The position numbers and the translations under genes were made by a program. Of a stretch of DNA of 64,000 nt, positions 23,297 to 34,500 are shown piece after piece. Each line of letters begins with the position of its first letter. Within the stretch, counting starts at the first letter, position 1. Location: contig NC_088204.1 in NCBI RefSeq assembly GCF_037126465.1, positions 78,305,807-78,369,806 on the forward strand. Direction: 5' to 3'. This stretch comes from Ornithodoros turicata. Taxonomy: Eukaryota; Arthropoda; Arachnida; Ixodida; Argasidae. Below the pieces are notes generated by a model, which worked only from the letters and a program-made list of their open reading frames with translations, did not search any database and was not told the DNA's origin.

Positions 23297-26200
23297 ATGG
23301 TGAGTATCTTCTTGCTCTGTTAGTAATTTTCAATCGGATCATTTCTTCTTCGAAATGTGCCATCGAGAAAACTGTAACCATAAAACACGATGTGAGTGTC
23401 GATTTAGTTCACCCAAAAACTATATTTTATGGTATTTGTAGTAATTTGCGAGGTAAACTTAACAAGATGAGGGGGGCTTCGCAAACTGACTGTCGAGACT
23501 GTTTATATTGAGAAAAAATTAACACGTACTTTTAAGCATTACTCTCCCCAAGCGGTAATAATAATTGTCCTGGTCGATACATAATTTCTGGTATTGTCGA
23601 TCGCATGCCAGTCCCCGTCTACCTCGTCTGCGATCCACGTGGGCTAAATCCCCTCGCACGCATATATTTCAGTCTCACCGAAAGTTTTCGGCCCCGAGAC
23701 ATGGCTCTATGGGCTTTGTGCCCAAGAAGCGAAGCAAGCGTCATCGTGGAAAGGTAAAGGCTTTCCCGAAGGATGACCCATCCAAGCCCGTCCATCTGAC
23801 GGCCTTCCTGGGATTCAAGGCAGGCATGACCCACATCGTGCGTGAAGTGGACAAGCCCGGCTCCAGTAAGTGTACTGGAAACCCAGTCCGTCTTTCAAAG
23901 ACGGTGCACCTCTGGTATACTTGCCACGTGCATGCTGTTGCGGCTGGGTAGCCACCAAAATGTCTGACTGAGGTAATGAATGCACTAGCACAAGTAGCCT
24001 AGGCCTATTTCGGTAATTATGAAGAATGAGCCATGAAGATAACAAACCAGAGTTACTTTGTCGACCACAGCGTACTTCATGTAGTACAGTATCTGCAACA
24101 ACGCTAGCGTTCTGAATGATTGATCTGCGTTGTGAAGATTTTGGTTTTAATAACGGAACTAAGTGTGGTCTAGCACAACCGTTGGAAGTTCCAATCACTA
24201 TCGGGATTTCAGATGAGTTGGATTGTCTGAAGCGATTTATAGTAAAAACTCTATCCATGCTATGCAGATTTTTTTCTTGTGTTTGTAAAGTGCATGTTTT
24301 TGGTTGTGGATATTAGTTTTTTGTGAGAATGTGTGCCCCATGAAACATGCACTGCTTGTAGGAAGATTCTAGTAGGGCATGGATCATATCCAGTATTAAG
24401 GCCTAACTTTTGTTAACTTTGAATTGAGATCAAGGGTTGCTGAAACTTAAAAACAATTCTTTTTCCAAATCTTTGTTGGTGACACGACGAATGTTTCAGT
24501 GACAAGAACTCACTTTAGTGAAGCAGAGTTGAGCGTTAAATTCAAGTTCAGGGACCGTTAATCGGCATTGGTGAAACTGGGCCTAAGTCAGTTTTTTCTT
24601 GAAAATATGGGATAGGACGGGATAGGGAATATGCTCTTTTGTACTAGCTTTGTGTCCGGTTTTCTGCAGAGGTGAACAAGAAGGAAGTGGTGGAGCCAGT
24701 CACCATCCTGGAGACTCCTCCCCTGGTGATCGTCGGCGTGGTCGGCTACATGGAGACCCCCAAGGGCATGCGCTCCTTCAAGACCGTCTGGGCCGAGCAC
24801 CTGAGCGAGGAGTGCCGCCGTCGCTTCTACAAGAACTGGTACAAGTCCAAGAAGAAGGCCTTCACCAAGTCCAGCAAGAAGTGGCAGGACGAGACGGGCA
24901 AGAAGGAGATTGACCGGGACTTCAAGAAGATGAAGAAGTACTGCACCTCCATCCGCGTGCTCGCCCACACCCAGATGAAGCTGATGAGGCGCCGCCAGAA
25001 GAAGGCCCACATCATGGAGATCCAGGTGAACGGGGGCACCGTCGGAGCCAAGATCAAGTGGGCCCGGGAGCACCTGGAGAAGCAGATCCCGGTCACCCAG
25101 GTCTTCGCCCAGGACGAGATGATCGACGTCATCGGAGTCACCAAGGGCAAGGGCTTCAAGGGGGTCACCAGCCGTTGGCACACCAAGAAGTTGCCCCGCA
25201 AGACTCACAAGGGTCTGCGGAAGGTGAGGTCGTCCGCCGTGGACGGGTCGTGACCTACAAGATTATGACGGCCATGTCATTGGCACCCCTTCCCAGCGCC
25301 GCATTTGGCAGCTAGTGGTGGCGCTACTAGTCAGACTTGTTATTCTGCAATACTTTGCACTTCAGCTTACCTTAGTATTTTTGTACTAGCGGTGAATATT
25401 CCACAGATGTTTCATTCTATTCTCGATTCAATGTGTTCTGTTCTATTTCTCTGCGTTTTCATAGGGGACGTACGGCTACCGTAGCAGACGACAGCTACAG
25501 TTGTTGCTGTCGTCTGCTACGGTAGCCGTGAGTCTGCTTCTTTTGCGTTCAAAATTCGGATTTTCATTGTCCAATCATGATGCAGATCTCGTGGGCCGAT
25601 CAGTAGCAGATCATGCGAACGAGCCCCTTACAGGGTTGCCGATTATGACATGGTCGTTATGTCCTAGTAGGTCGTGGGACAGGCTTCCAGTGGCTGTCGT
25701 CTGCTGCGGTTCGAGGGCTTTATTTAACACGAAGGGACTCCTTTGCAGGTGGCCTGTATCGGAGCGTGGCATCCGAGCAGGGTCCAGTTCACTGTGGCCC
25801 GTGCCGGTCAGAAGGGTTACCACCACCGCACGGAGATCAACAAGAAGATCTACCGCATTGGCCAGGGGATCCACAAGAAGGACGGCAAGCTGGTGATGAA
25901 CAACGCCTCCACCGACTACGACACCTCCAACAAGAGCATCACCCCCATGGTGAGTTTCCTCTGCCGCACGCCCACCCCTCCGTCAACGGCTCTAGATGAT
26001 GATAATGTCGAAGATGATCCTGACGATCAGTGAGGGTTAGAGTTAGAACTAAGGCGGTCTGACCTGTGCGGGTTTTGATGATTCATCTGTCGTGTTTGTG
26101 TGTGTGTGCTTATTATGTTTTTTTGTTTTTTAGGGCGGTTTTCCTCACTACGGAGAGGTGAACTGCGATTACGTCATGGTCAAGGGGTGCATCATGGGAC

Positions 26201-26767
26201 CCAAGAAGAGGGTCATCACCATGAGGAAGGTGAGCGAGCCAATCTGGCAACCCTGTGGCTGGCTACGTGTGTCGTCGTGATGAATAACTAGAGCCAATGT
26301 ATTCTGACTCAAATCCGTGATCAGTATTTTTTCAATGATAGGCCTGAAGCACAGCTGCTTCAAAGTCACGTTTGTTTGGTTTATGAATTTTTTTCTCAAT
26401 ATTTCTAAAATATTTTTTTCAGTCGTTGCTGGTGCACACCAAGAGGACTGCCCTGGAGAAGATCAACCTCAAGTTCATCGACACGTCGTCCAAGTTTGGT
26501 CACGGCCGCTTCCAGACCGCCGCGGAGAAGCTCAGTTTCATGGTGGGTTTTTGTGGTCTGAACACTGCGTGTGGCTAAACGGGTGTGGTGATGAAAGTAT
26601 GAGCGTCTTAATAAGCTGCTGACTGTCTTCATACTGCCTTCCTTCTGATATTTGGTTGTCAGCCATTTGTGTCCTTGTGACTGCGGTTGCAGTGGCTAAT
26701 TATGCTGTTTTTTATTCTCTAGGGCCCCCTCAAGAAGGACAGGCTCAAGGAAGAAGTGGCAGCTTGA
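23297..26767 (+). CDS. RPL3: Ribosomal protein L3 (uL3)
   Basis: RPL3 is a 60S subunit protein reaching the peptidyl transferase centre. Exons are 23297-23299 (ATG only), 23673-23865, 24670-25223, 25749-25949, 26134-26229, 26423-26542 and 26723-26767. They sum to 1212 bases and 403 residues, the same length as human. Hallmarks are [30 protein letters not shown], a [20 protein letters not shown] segment carrying the histidine methylated in the family, [17 protein letters not shown] and [12 protein letters not shown]. The first intron separates the ATG from the rest, as in many ribosomal protein genes. The large exon 3 is strongly GC-rich at third positions compared with its introns. Introns 4-6 are short and host box C/D snoRNA-like sequences, as RPL3 does in vertebrates. 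Confidence 0.97.
25472..25529. repeat. Perfect 24-bp inverted repeat in RPL3 intron 3
   Basis: Arms 25472-25495 and 25506-25529 are exact reverse complements around the 10-base spacer TACAGTTGTT. Each arm contains the decamer GCAGACGACA that recurs across the window. Confidence 0.9.
25990..26068 (+). ncRNA. Candidate box C/D snoRNA in RPL3 intron 4
   Basis: Box C-like ATGATGA (25996-26002), an internal CTGA (26020-26023) and box D CTGA (26059-26062) lie in a 184-base intron of a classic snoRNA host gene. The 17 bases before box D are complementary, with one mismatch, to the sequence ACCGCCCTAGTTCTAAC that I recall from arthropod 18S rRNA. If real it would guide 2'-O-methylation of the C five bases from box D. 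The terminal stem is poor. Confidence 0.45.
26272..26353 (+). ncRNA. Weak box C/D snoRNA candidate in RPL3 intron 5
   Basis: TGATGA (26278-26283), an internal CTGA near 26304 and box D CTGA (26344-26347) have typical spacing. I cannot name a target for either guide, and the terminal stem is weak. Confidence 0.3.
26583..26654 (+). ncRNA. SNORD83-like: SNORD83-like box C/D snoRNA in RPL3 intron 6
   Basis: Box C TGATGA (26589-26594), D' CTGA (26619-26622) and box D CTGA (26645-26648) lie in RPL3 intron 6. The guide ACTGCCTTCCTT (26633-26644) abuts box D. It is the same guide I know from human SNORD83A/B, which also lie in RPL3 introns and direct methylation of 18S rRNA (Am468 in human). It is complementary to the conserved 18S segment AAGGAAGGCAG. 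Flanking TGGCT...AGCCA can form an external stem. Coordinates of the mature ends are approximate. Confidence 0.75.
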
Positions 26768-26774
26768 GGTGGAC

Positions 26775-26780
26775 AATAAA
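26775..26780 (+). terminator. Poly(A) signal of RPL3
   Basis: AATAAA begins 8 bases after the stop codon, again giving a minimal 3' UTR. Confidence 0.85.
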
Positions 26781-26799
26781 GAACAGTTTTGTTGCAAAT

Positions 26800-29090
26800 T
26801 TTTTGCTGTCTGTATTCAGTACTGTCTGTACCTGTTGCAATCCTGTGAACGGATTGCACTGAAAACTTTTCTCGTTTCACTGGCGCCCTTTTCGTTTTCC
26901 GCAATATGCAATCAAAGTTTGCGGACTTGTGGACTACATCAACCCTGAGCGTGTAACTCGTTTCTGCTTGTGTCTGTCTGGAGTTTTCTGCATGTGTGGC
27001 AAGGTGTTATTGCCAATACATAAGTAGCACTATAGACTGCAGCTTAGTGGTTCAATTATGACTCACTGACATGGAATAATGTAGAAGGTGCACATGTTTA
27101 GTGTGCAATATTATCTGCAAGATGGATCATGATCATGCCCTAGTTTGAAGGTAGGTTGGTGACAAAACAGATGCAAGAATGGCATTGTTTGAGGAGTTCA
27201 CCTTGCTCATTGAGATTGTATTATTTGGCTACATCAATATCAAGTAGCATTGGACTTTCAGTAACAGATATTTCCTGGGTGGGTTACTTTAGGCGTATGT
27301 GTTGTAAATAAAACTCGTGTAGACAGATTATGTACTGTTGGTGCTGGGACCCCCAGGCAATTTCTGTGTGCTCAAGTACAGGGGGAATCCATGCAGTGCA
27401 GATAATGTGATGAAATTTGGAGCTCATGGACAGCTTTCTTTCGGTTTTGTTTACTCCGTAGCTGATACACCTGTCAAAGCATAAGTCCATCCAAGCAGGT
27501 CCTTAAATTTGTGAACTATTTTTACTGTTGATGAGGTAATCTTGGTGCAAGCCACACCTTTTACATGTGATGGACATATTGAGGTATTTGTTAATAACGG
27601 ATCTAACAAGCAAAAATGGGAAAAGTCTAGCACTCTCGAGTAAATAAGATAACGTATATAGAGAGATCGAGACATTCAAATGATTTGTTTTGCTGAAAAA
27701 CAAGCTCTTGGGTGGGGTTGTCTGTCTGTACAAAAGCTTGTTTTTTAGTAAAATTATTTGAATGTTGCAACAATCTTTAAATACTTCGCGAACGAACTCA
27801 CTACTTACGAACTCCCGCTCAATAAGATTTGATGAGTTTTTGGCGCACATGATACAATCATCCTTGCACTTTCAGGATACCCATGAAAAATATTCAAGGT
27901 AGAATATTCAATATTCAAATGTTCAAGGTTTACATCCATGTCACTGTTGAAATTTGCTATCAAAGAAATATGAATAGTTGAAAATGTCATTACCAAAAAG
28001 CTTTATTGTCTTGCAGGGACAACAGCTTTTCGAAACTACTGTCCGACAGCCTACCTGAACTGAACAACCACTCTACAGATGAGAACGAATGCTCTACAGA
28101 AATGGCAGGACTTCGTGTCGTTTTCTTCCTCATCATTGCTTTAACCTGCTCAAGAGTTTTACTGTAGCAGGACCATTTTCCTTGAAGGGGATTTGGGAGG
28201 CAGGTCTTTGTTATTAAACGTCAGCTGTAGTGAAACGCATGTCTCTTTCGTTTTGTCCTTGTCTCCATGCGCATTCATAACTTATGTTCAGCTATCACTA
28301 GAGCAAGGATTTGCGTGTGAATGTTTTTTGCTCGAAACGGTTTCATATCTGGATGGTGAAAATACATCTAAATGTCTTGGTTTGGACTGACTGTACGTAA
28401 TAATGTTTCGGACGATATGGCACATTTTGCATGAAAATGCGTGCATAGTGGATATTCGCTTTTTTTTTTTTTTTTTTTTTTTCAGGTTCGAGAGCTTACT
28501 TATTCTGTTTTCATGGATGGTTTTGTTGGTTTCAGGAAGCCTTCTGGTCCTTTTTCACGAAAATTCTGGTCAGAATCAAATATTTATTTTCAATGTTTCT
28601 GTGGGTTGAGGTGTGGTGTTCAGCCCATACCATGGCTGCCGCTGGAGGACCGTACTGGTGGCGTTTGCATTTTAATCTGCAGTGTCATGTAGTGCCGAAC
28701 GCAAAGCCTTCAGCTCCATGATTTCTATCTGTGGCGCAAGTATTCCATGTTGTGCGCTGCTGAAGGAGGACTATTTTATTTTACCGTGTCACCCCTAATA
28801 AAATGCTAATTTAGGAAAAAAAGGGAAGTAGGCATATGATGCATTGTTTTTATACAGAGGATGATAAAAAACATTGCATATATTGAGGAGTTTTCCTGCA
28901 TATTTCGAACATTTTCTGCGCGAAGTTTCACGCATGTTTCAGGATTTTTTTAGTGCACATTTATGCGTACTCAAGTTATCAACACACCCTTCTTGTTTTA
29001 TCATTTGACAAATGTTACTATTCCTCCAGTGCCTGAGATGACAACCTTGAGGTGAAGGCATATGATATTGCACGGATAAGCATATTTATT
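26800..29090. other. Intergenic region between RPL3 and CHMP5
   Basis: No gene is recognised. It holds an AT-rich imperfect foldback (about 27673-27766, arms ending in CATTCAAAT and ATTTGAATG) and a run of T at 28461-28482. Confidence 0.5.
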
Positions 29091-29094
29091 CTCA

Positions 29095-29100
29095 ATTTTT
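29095..29100 (-). terminator. Poly(A) signal of CHMP5
   Basis: AATAAA on the minus strand lies about 80 bases after the CHMP5 stop codon. Confidence 0.7.
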
Positions 29101-29181
29101 AAAAGGAGTACAACGAGCGGACATTACAAATTGCCCATATACATGCAACGAATTTCCACTTCTTCCACTGCACGCAAGTTT

Positions 29182-29841
29182 TTAAGAAGCAGGGATCTTG
29201 GGCAGGCCGAACTCGTCGACCAATACACCGTCGTTACTGACGGTGCTGTCCGCGCCTGGTTCCTTTGTGGGAATGGTGGGCGCGGCACTGGCGGCGTCGA
29301 GGTACGACGTGTCTTCGTCCAACGCGTCGCCCAAAGCGTTCAGCTCTGCCTCGAGCTCGTCGTCGTCAACTTCGGGCATGCCGTAGGACCTTCCCAGCGC
29401 TTCTTGCACCTCGTTAGCTTGATCCAGCATGTCTTCCAACTCATCCTGGACATTCTCGATGTCGTCGATGTTGACTTTCTTGTACTCCCGTTTCATTTCT
29501 CTGACTCCCGTCCTCATAGCGTCCACCGTGACTTTCGTATCCTTCAGAGTCTGCGTTGCGAAGTTCGCCTGTTCCATGTTGAACGACTGCTGCATTAGGT
29601 TGTCTCGCTGCTGTTCGTACATTTTGCGCTGTTTGAGGACACGCATAGCCTTCTGCTTCACCATGTTCTTCGCGGGGCCCTCGCGCATTTTGGCCATTTG
29701 GTCCTTGTACTTCTTTAGCTCAGCATCGAGGCGTTGTATCTTCTTGTCAACAGACTCGGCTCGCCCGTCGACGCCCGCAATACAGTCCGTTAGGCTTGGC
29801 GGCGGTTCTTTCGCTTTAGTGCGGCCGAACAAGCGGTTCAT
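29182..29841 (-). CDS. CHMP5: Charged multivesicular body protein 5
   Basis: This is an ESCRT-III related protein (yeast Vps60) that binds LIP5/Vta1 and regulates Vps4 during multivesicular body formation on endosomes. The ORF is 219 residues, identical in length to human CHMP5. It starts [20 protein letters not shown] and contains [19 protein letters not shown] and [21 protein letters not shown] coiled coil with a basic N-terminal half and acidic C-terminal half follows ([19 protein letters not shown]), and it ends [15 protein letters not shown]. The whole coding region is one exon, unlike the multi-exon vertebrate gene. The ORF is intact and codon use looks normal, so it is a functional gene that lost introns or a retained retrocopy. 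Confidence 0.97.
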   Translation of the reverse strand: MNRLFGRTKAKEPPPSLTDCIAGVDGRAESVDKKIQRLDAELKKYKDQMAKMREGPAKNMVKQKAMRVLKQRKMYEQQRDNLMQQSFNMEQANFATQTLKDTKVTVDAMRTGVREMKREYKKVNIDDIENVQDELEDMLDQANEVQEALGRSYGMPEVDDDELEAELNALGDALDEDTSYLDAASAAPTIPTKEPGADSTVSNDGVLVDEFGLPKIPAS

Positions 29842-31515
29842 CTTTCGCGATCTCTCGGTGCTTGCTTACGGTGACAAGACGATGCGAAGATTTGCGGATT
29901 TAATGGGTGGATGAGATCATGAGATGAATATCGCAATTTCTGATGTTTGGACAGGAAGTGATAATCTTGGCTTGACTTGGACTTGGCTACGCTGATGCGC
30001 TTGAAGAGTTGTGAAAGCGGAAACGGATCGATAATGGTACATTGTGGCCAAACGATGAGTTGCGTTCACGCTATTCGTACCGACATTTAATCTTGTTTTT
30101 CTTTTTCTAAATGTTTTGTGAGACACCCTTTTTTTTTTTTTCGACTGCCTGCACTGGAGTTGCCCCGGAACCAGCAGGGCGCAATGCTCCACACCGCTGG
30201 TGCCCAGAGTAAAAGCAATGTCCAATAAACTATAGATAAACTGCTGGTGGTATCATTCCCCCAAGCTTGAGGTAGTGGTAGGGACAGGAACACAAGTAGA
30301 CAGGACTAGACTCAAACCAGAGCATCATATTCACTTTCGCCAGGACGCAGAAGTACATTCTTTCTCTCCCTCTTGGTTTTCTGTCTCCCTTACACACAGT
30401 GCTGTACGTTTTGTGTTCCTGCCCTTACCACATCCTCAAGCTCGATGGAACTGCAACATCGCTACACCGCAGTTTGTTGGCGCTTTAATGCCCTGTTCAT
30501 GTCGATGAAGCACCTCATTAATTTCATTCCACACATCACCACAAACCAGCAATGGGGTAGAGTATCGTTCGTCCCTGGCGATGATTCCCCATTCATCATA
30601 TCCTTGACCCCCGAACAGAAGGAAGCTGCCCTATCAAAGAATTTAATCAGAAATAAGAACGAAACTACTTGTTTTAACCCTTGCCTGTCGTAATGCTGCC
30701 CTTGTCCATGTTAGGCAGCACATACGTATGTGGCACTTATTGTGGCTCATGAACCCCAACAAGTTACAATCTGATAAAAGCCAGCTCGACCTGGCATAAG
30801 CTCATTGGTTGAGACATATTCCATCTTTGTTGCGATCCTGTTGTTCCATCACACGTCTCGTCAGGGTGGTTCGTGGGATTGCACTCCGTCGCGCGGCCGA
30901 TTTTTCTCGGTGCGCGCCGGGCAACTCGGCGGCACAACCCGTTTTATCCGGTGCTCACCAGTGCGGTACGTATATCGAAGATGCTAGCAGACACAAGGCT
31001 CATACGATAATCGCCTGCTAGTTTCGTCTTATAGTTGCAGATGTCTTAAAATGATTCAGTCCAATGTGTGTAACAGTACACCACGATGCCCTAAACCGTT
31101 TTTCCAGTTTTCGTTTATCTTACAAAGGAACTTGATTGATGTCGTCTTGCCTGATGTAACGTTATGCTAAGGGTCTAGTCTAGCTAATCGTCGAGAATTT
31201 GGCACCAACGCAACTACTTTCCATCTTTTCTTTTTTTTTTTATCTACTCCCAATTATGTTTTTTTCTCTTTAGTTATTGTTGTGGAAGGAAGTGGCGGTA
31301 GTGGTACCCAATTCGAAATCGCGAAAGTTTGAAAGGACCGCGGTACGCATGTGTCGTCGGTAGGGGGCGACTACTACGATCGGCGCGGCCACGCCGCCAC
31401 GCCTGCCAAGGTAGGGTGCTCTAGACGTACACAAACAAATCAGCCAGTCTCTCAGTTGTCTGATCCGTCTGATCTGCGCATGTAGTAGAAGCCTGAATTC
31501 GTTGGGCAAGTTGCC
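29842..31515. other. Spacer between divergent CHMP5 and hexosaminidase
   Basis: This should contain both promoters. The clearest structure is an imperfect foldback at about 30228-30484 (arms with CCCAAGCTTGAGGTAGTGGT and CTTACCACATCCTCAAGCT). No coding exon is recognised. Confidence 0.45.
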
Positions 31516-34500
31516 ATGTCGTTGTTGCAGATACTCTGGATTCGAGTATTTTTGCTATTACTTGGTAGAACGTTGTGGTGTTTTGCTGAGATTACCTACA
31601 TTGAAGTCCGTCTGCCTCTTCCGGTGAGTGGTACTACGTTCAACGCCTTGGTCGATTGAAGCGATAGCAGACGACGCTCTGTCGTCTGCTTGCTCTACGT
31701 TGGTGACGGGAAATCAGTGCCGCGGATGCTGATGACGAAAACAAAATAGGGGACTTTAGGCATTAAAATCATATAAGTATATACATCCTTGTGGCTTCTA
31801 TGGCTTTTGGAAATCGGATGCAATCTGCGAAAACGGTACGATCAAAGATGCCAAATCCAGGTTCAGCCAGGGGCGAATTTAGTGTGTGTGTGGGGGGGGG
31901 GGGAGGTCCGGATGTCCTGACCCCCTCAATTTCAGTCGTTACATAGAGTTTAAATTGACCTTGATGGTGTAATAGCATGCTGTCCAAGGCAGGACCCTCT
32001 TCAGAAAAATCCTGGATCCGCCTCTGGGTTCAGCAATGCGATGTAAGCCATTTCACAGGGAGACTCCGAGTGGCTTATCAACTTATCGTACACGTTATCA
32101 TAAACAACTTTTAATTTACAAAAACACCCTAATAATGGAACTGCGGAAGTTTTACTATCACCGTTGAACAAAATATAAGTGCGCAAGCGAGCTGATGAAG
32201 ATTACCAGTGTCTCTAGCGCTTCCTCTTCAGTCTCAAGGATATGCTTTCGATTTCGTTTTTACTATCACGTTTCAAGGTTGCCGACATGTTCCAGTGAGC
32301 GGCTTGTTTGCATTCCTTGCAGCGTCGAGCAGTACCCAAAAATCGCGTCGCAAAGAACCAGGGAGGGTGTACACCTCCCTGGTGGGTGTTGAGATATTCC
32401 TGTCTTAAAGGGGTTGGAACACTTTCATAGACGTGGTTTATTACATCATGGACGCATTGTACTGCATGCCAGAATACTGAGGAAAAAAGAATTATCATTC
32501 TACGTGTCTTACTTAGCGAGATACAAGCCTTCGAACACACTCCCGAGCAAAGCGCAGACGTCACAGAGCTCACAGTTGCGTCCATTCCCATTGGCAGCCG
32601 TAAGCACGTGACTAACTCGTGCGTTGCCTCACTGGGGACAGCGAGAGCTGTGATGTCAGAGCCGCGTGAGTTTCGCTATTCGAGGTGCCCATTTTCTCCA
32701 CTTCTATTACCCTCTTTGCTATGAAACTTCGAATGCAGTTTCACATCTGTGCAAAGAACCGTCATTTACGTTTATCTGGGATAACGTGGGATGATGTGTA
32801 GCAACCCCCGAATCTGGTGTAAGGTATAAGAGATTCTCTATGTGAGCTATAGGACGCCTATGGTTGGGTGTTCAGAGTGGAAAGGGCATATCCTAGTGTA
32901 GAGACGTAGTCGGCGAGGTTTTGGGGGGTTCAAACTCCATGAAATTGTGTCTTTAGTAGTTCAGTTGGGGAACACAAGGGTGAAATCTTCCACCTCCACG
33001 TAATAAATTGTGAACCCTCGTTAATATGACCCCCGTTAATCTGACATGCGCGCCTTACGACCATACTCACGGGGAACAATGCAGTGAAACCTCTGCAACC
33101 CCCCCCCCGTTAATATGACAATTCCGCATTATGACCAAAAGTATCGGGAACGACCATGGTCATAATAACGATGGTTCACTGTCCCTGTAGAATGCCCCTT
33201 TCCGAAATAGTTTTCCGGCTACATTACTGTTCTGGTATACTGTTGTAGTGTATAGCAACGTAGAGGATATAATATTGCTTGCTCGGAGAAAGAGAGATCT
33301 CGGAACAGTGAATATATGCAAGATTGGTGATCTATATACTTATCTCACTAATAAATTATATGCTGAAACAATAAAGAAAAACGTAGTAGGCGCAGCGGAA
33401 CCGAAGGAATATTTGCAGCTGCTCAAAATTTTTACGTGGGTCTAAATAGTTTACACATTAGACGAGGCAAACTAGCAGATGTTCCGCGCCCACTGTTTAT
33501 TTATTTATTTATTTGAGTACCCTCAGGGCTTTACAGCATTAAAGAGGTGGAGCAGGATAATACAAAGCTGGTAAACACTAGTGGAACAGAAACAAGTTCA
33601 ATAAAAGAAAAAAAAAAGGAGAAAAAAGAATTAACAATAATACTGAATGAACAAATATCACCACTACTCAACTGGAAACCCGGTATGCAGGTTATGTTAC
33701 ATTAAAGTGATCAAACAGCGATTTTCTAAACTGTGCGCTATCAGTGATGGAGGTGATATGACTAGGAAGATGGTTCCATTGTTGTGATGTCTTTGGTACA
33801 AATGAGTCAAAATAGGTTTTCTTAGCGCAAAAGGGGACGCCGACCTTTTGTCGATGATGGAAACTGTTGATGGAAACGGTAGCAGGTTCAAGGGGAAGGG
33901 CGAGCGCCCCCCACCACACACACACACACACACACACACCCGAAAGTGGGGTCCGAAAACCGCCCCTTGATGGGCAGTGATAAATAGATTTCTTAGTAGT
34001 ATCAGCTTTGGAGCGCAGGACTAACACGCTGGCTTGAACACGATAGGAATTGCTGTTCTCTGGCTGGAACACATATAGGGATGACAAATACGTAGAAAGC
34101 CTCGACTGCCTAAGAAATTAATTATGCAAGAATAAGGAAGTCACTGAAAAGGTTAGCCAGCTGTAGGAGAGCAGTCGTACAGCTGGCCGTGATGATCTGC
34201 ATCTGGCTAACCTTCTCGGTGACTTCATTCTTTCACGCTGGCTTCGCTTGACTTCTAGGGAGAGCGAGCCGTCCCTGGAAGTCCATGGCCGGCACCGCAG
34301 AATTGGAACACGTCCAACCGTCAGCTCATTCTGGATCCGGATACGTTCTACGTCACGTCCAACGCAGACACGTGTGACGTCATTGCCAAGGCCATGGGAC
34401 GATACAGGAACATAATTTTCCTTAATTCGAAGCCAATATGCAAAGAGGATGTAAGATCTCCCCTTCCAGGACTTCACGTTGTAGTGGACAGGTTTAAAGA

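Noticed and set aside
29131..29598. 155-residue ORF opposite CHMP5
   Set aside because: Antisense shadow of the CHMP5 coding region.
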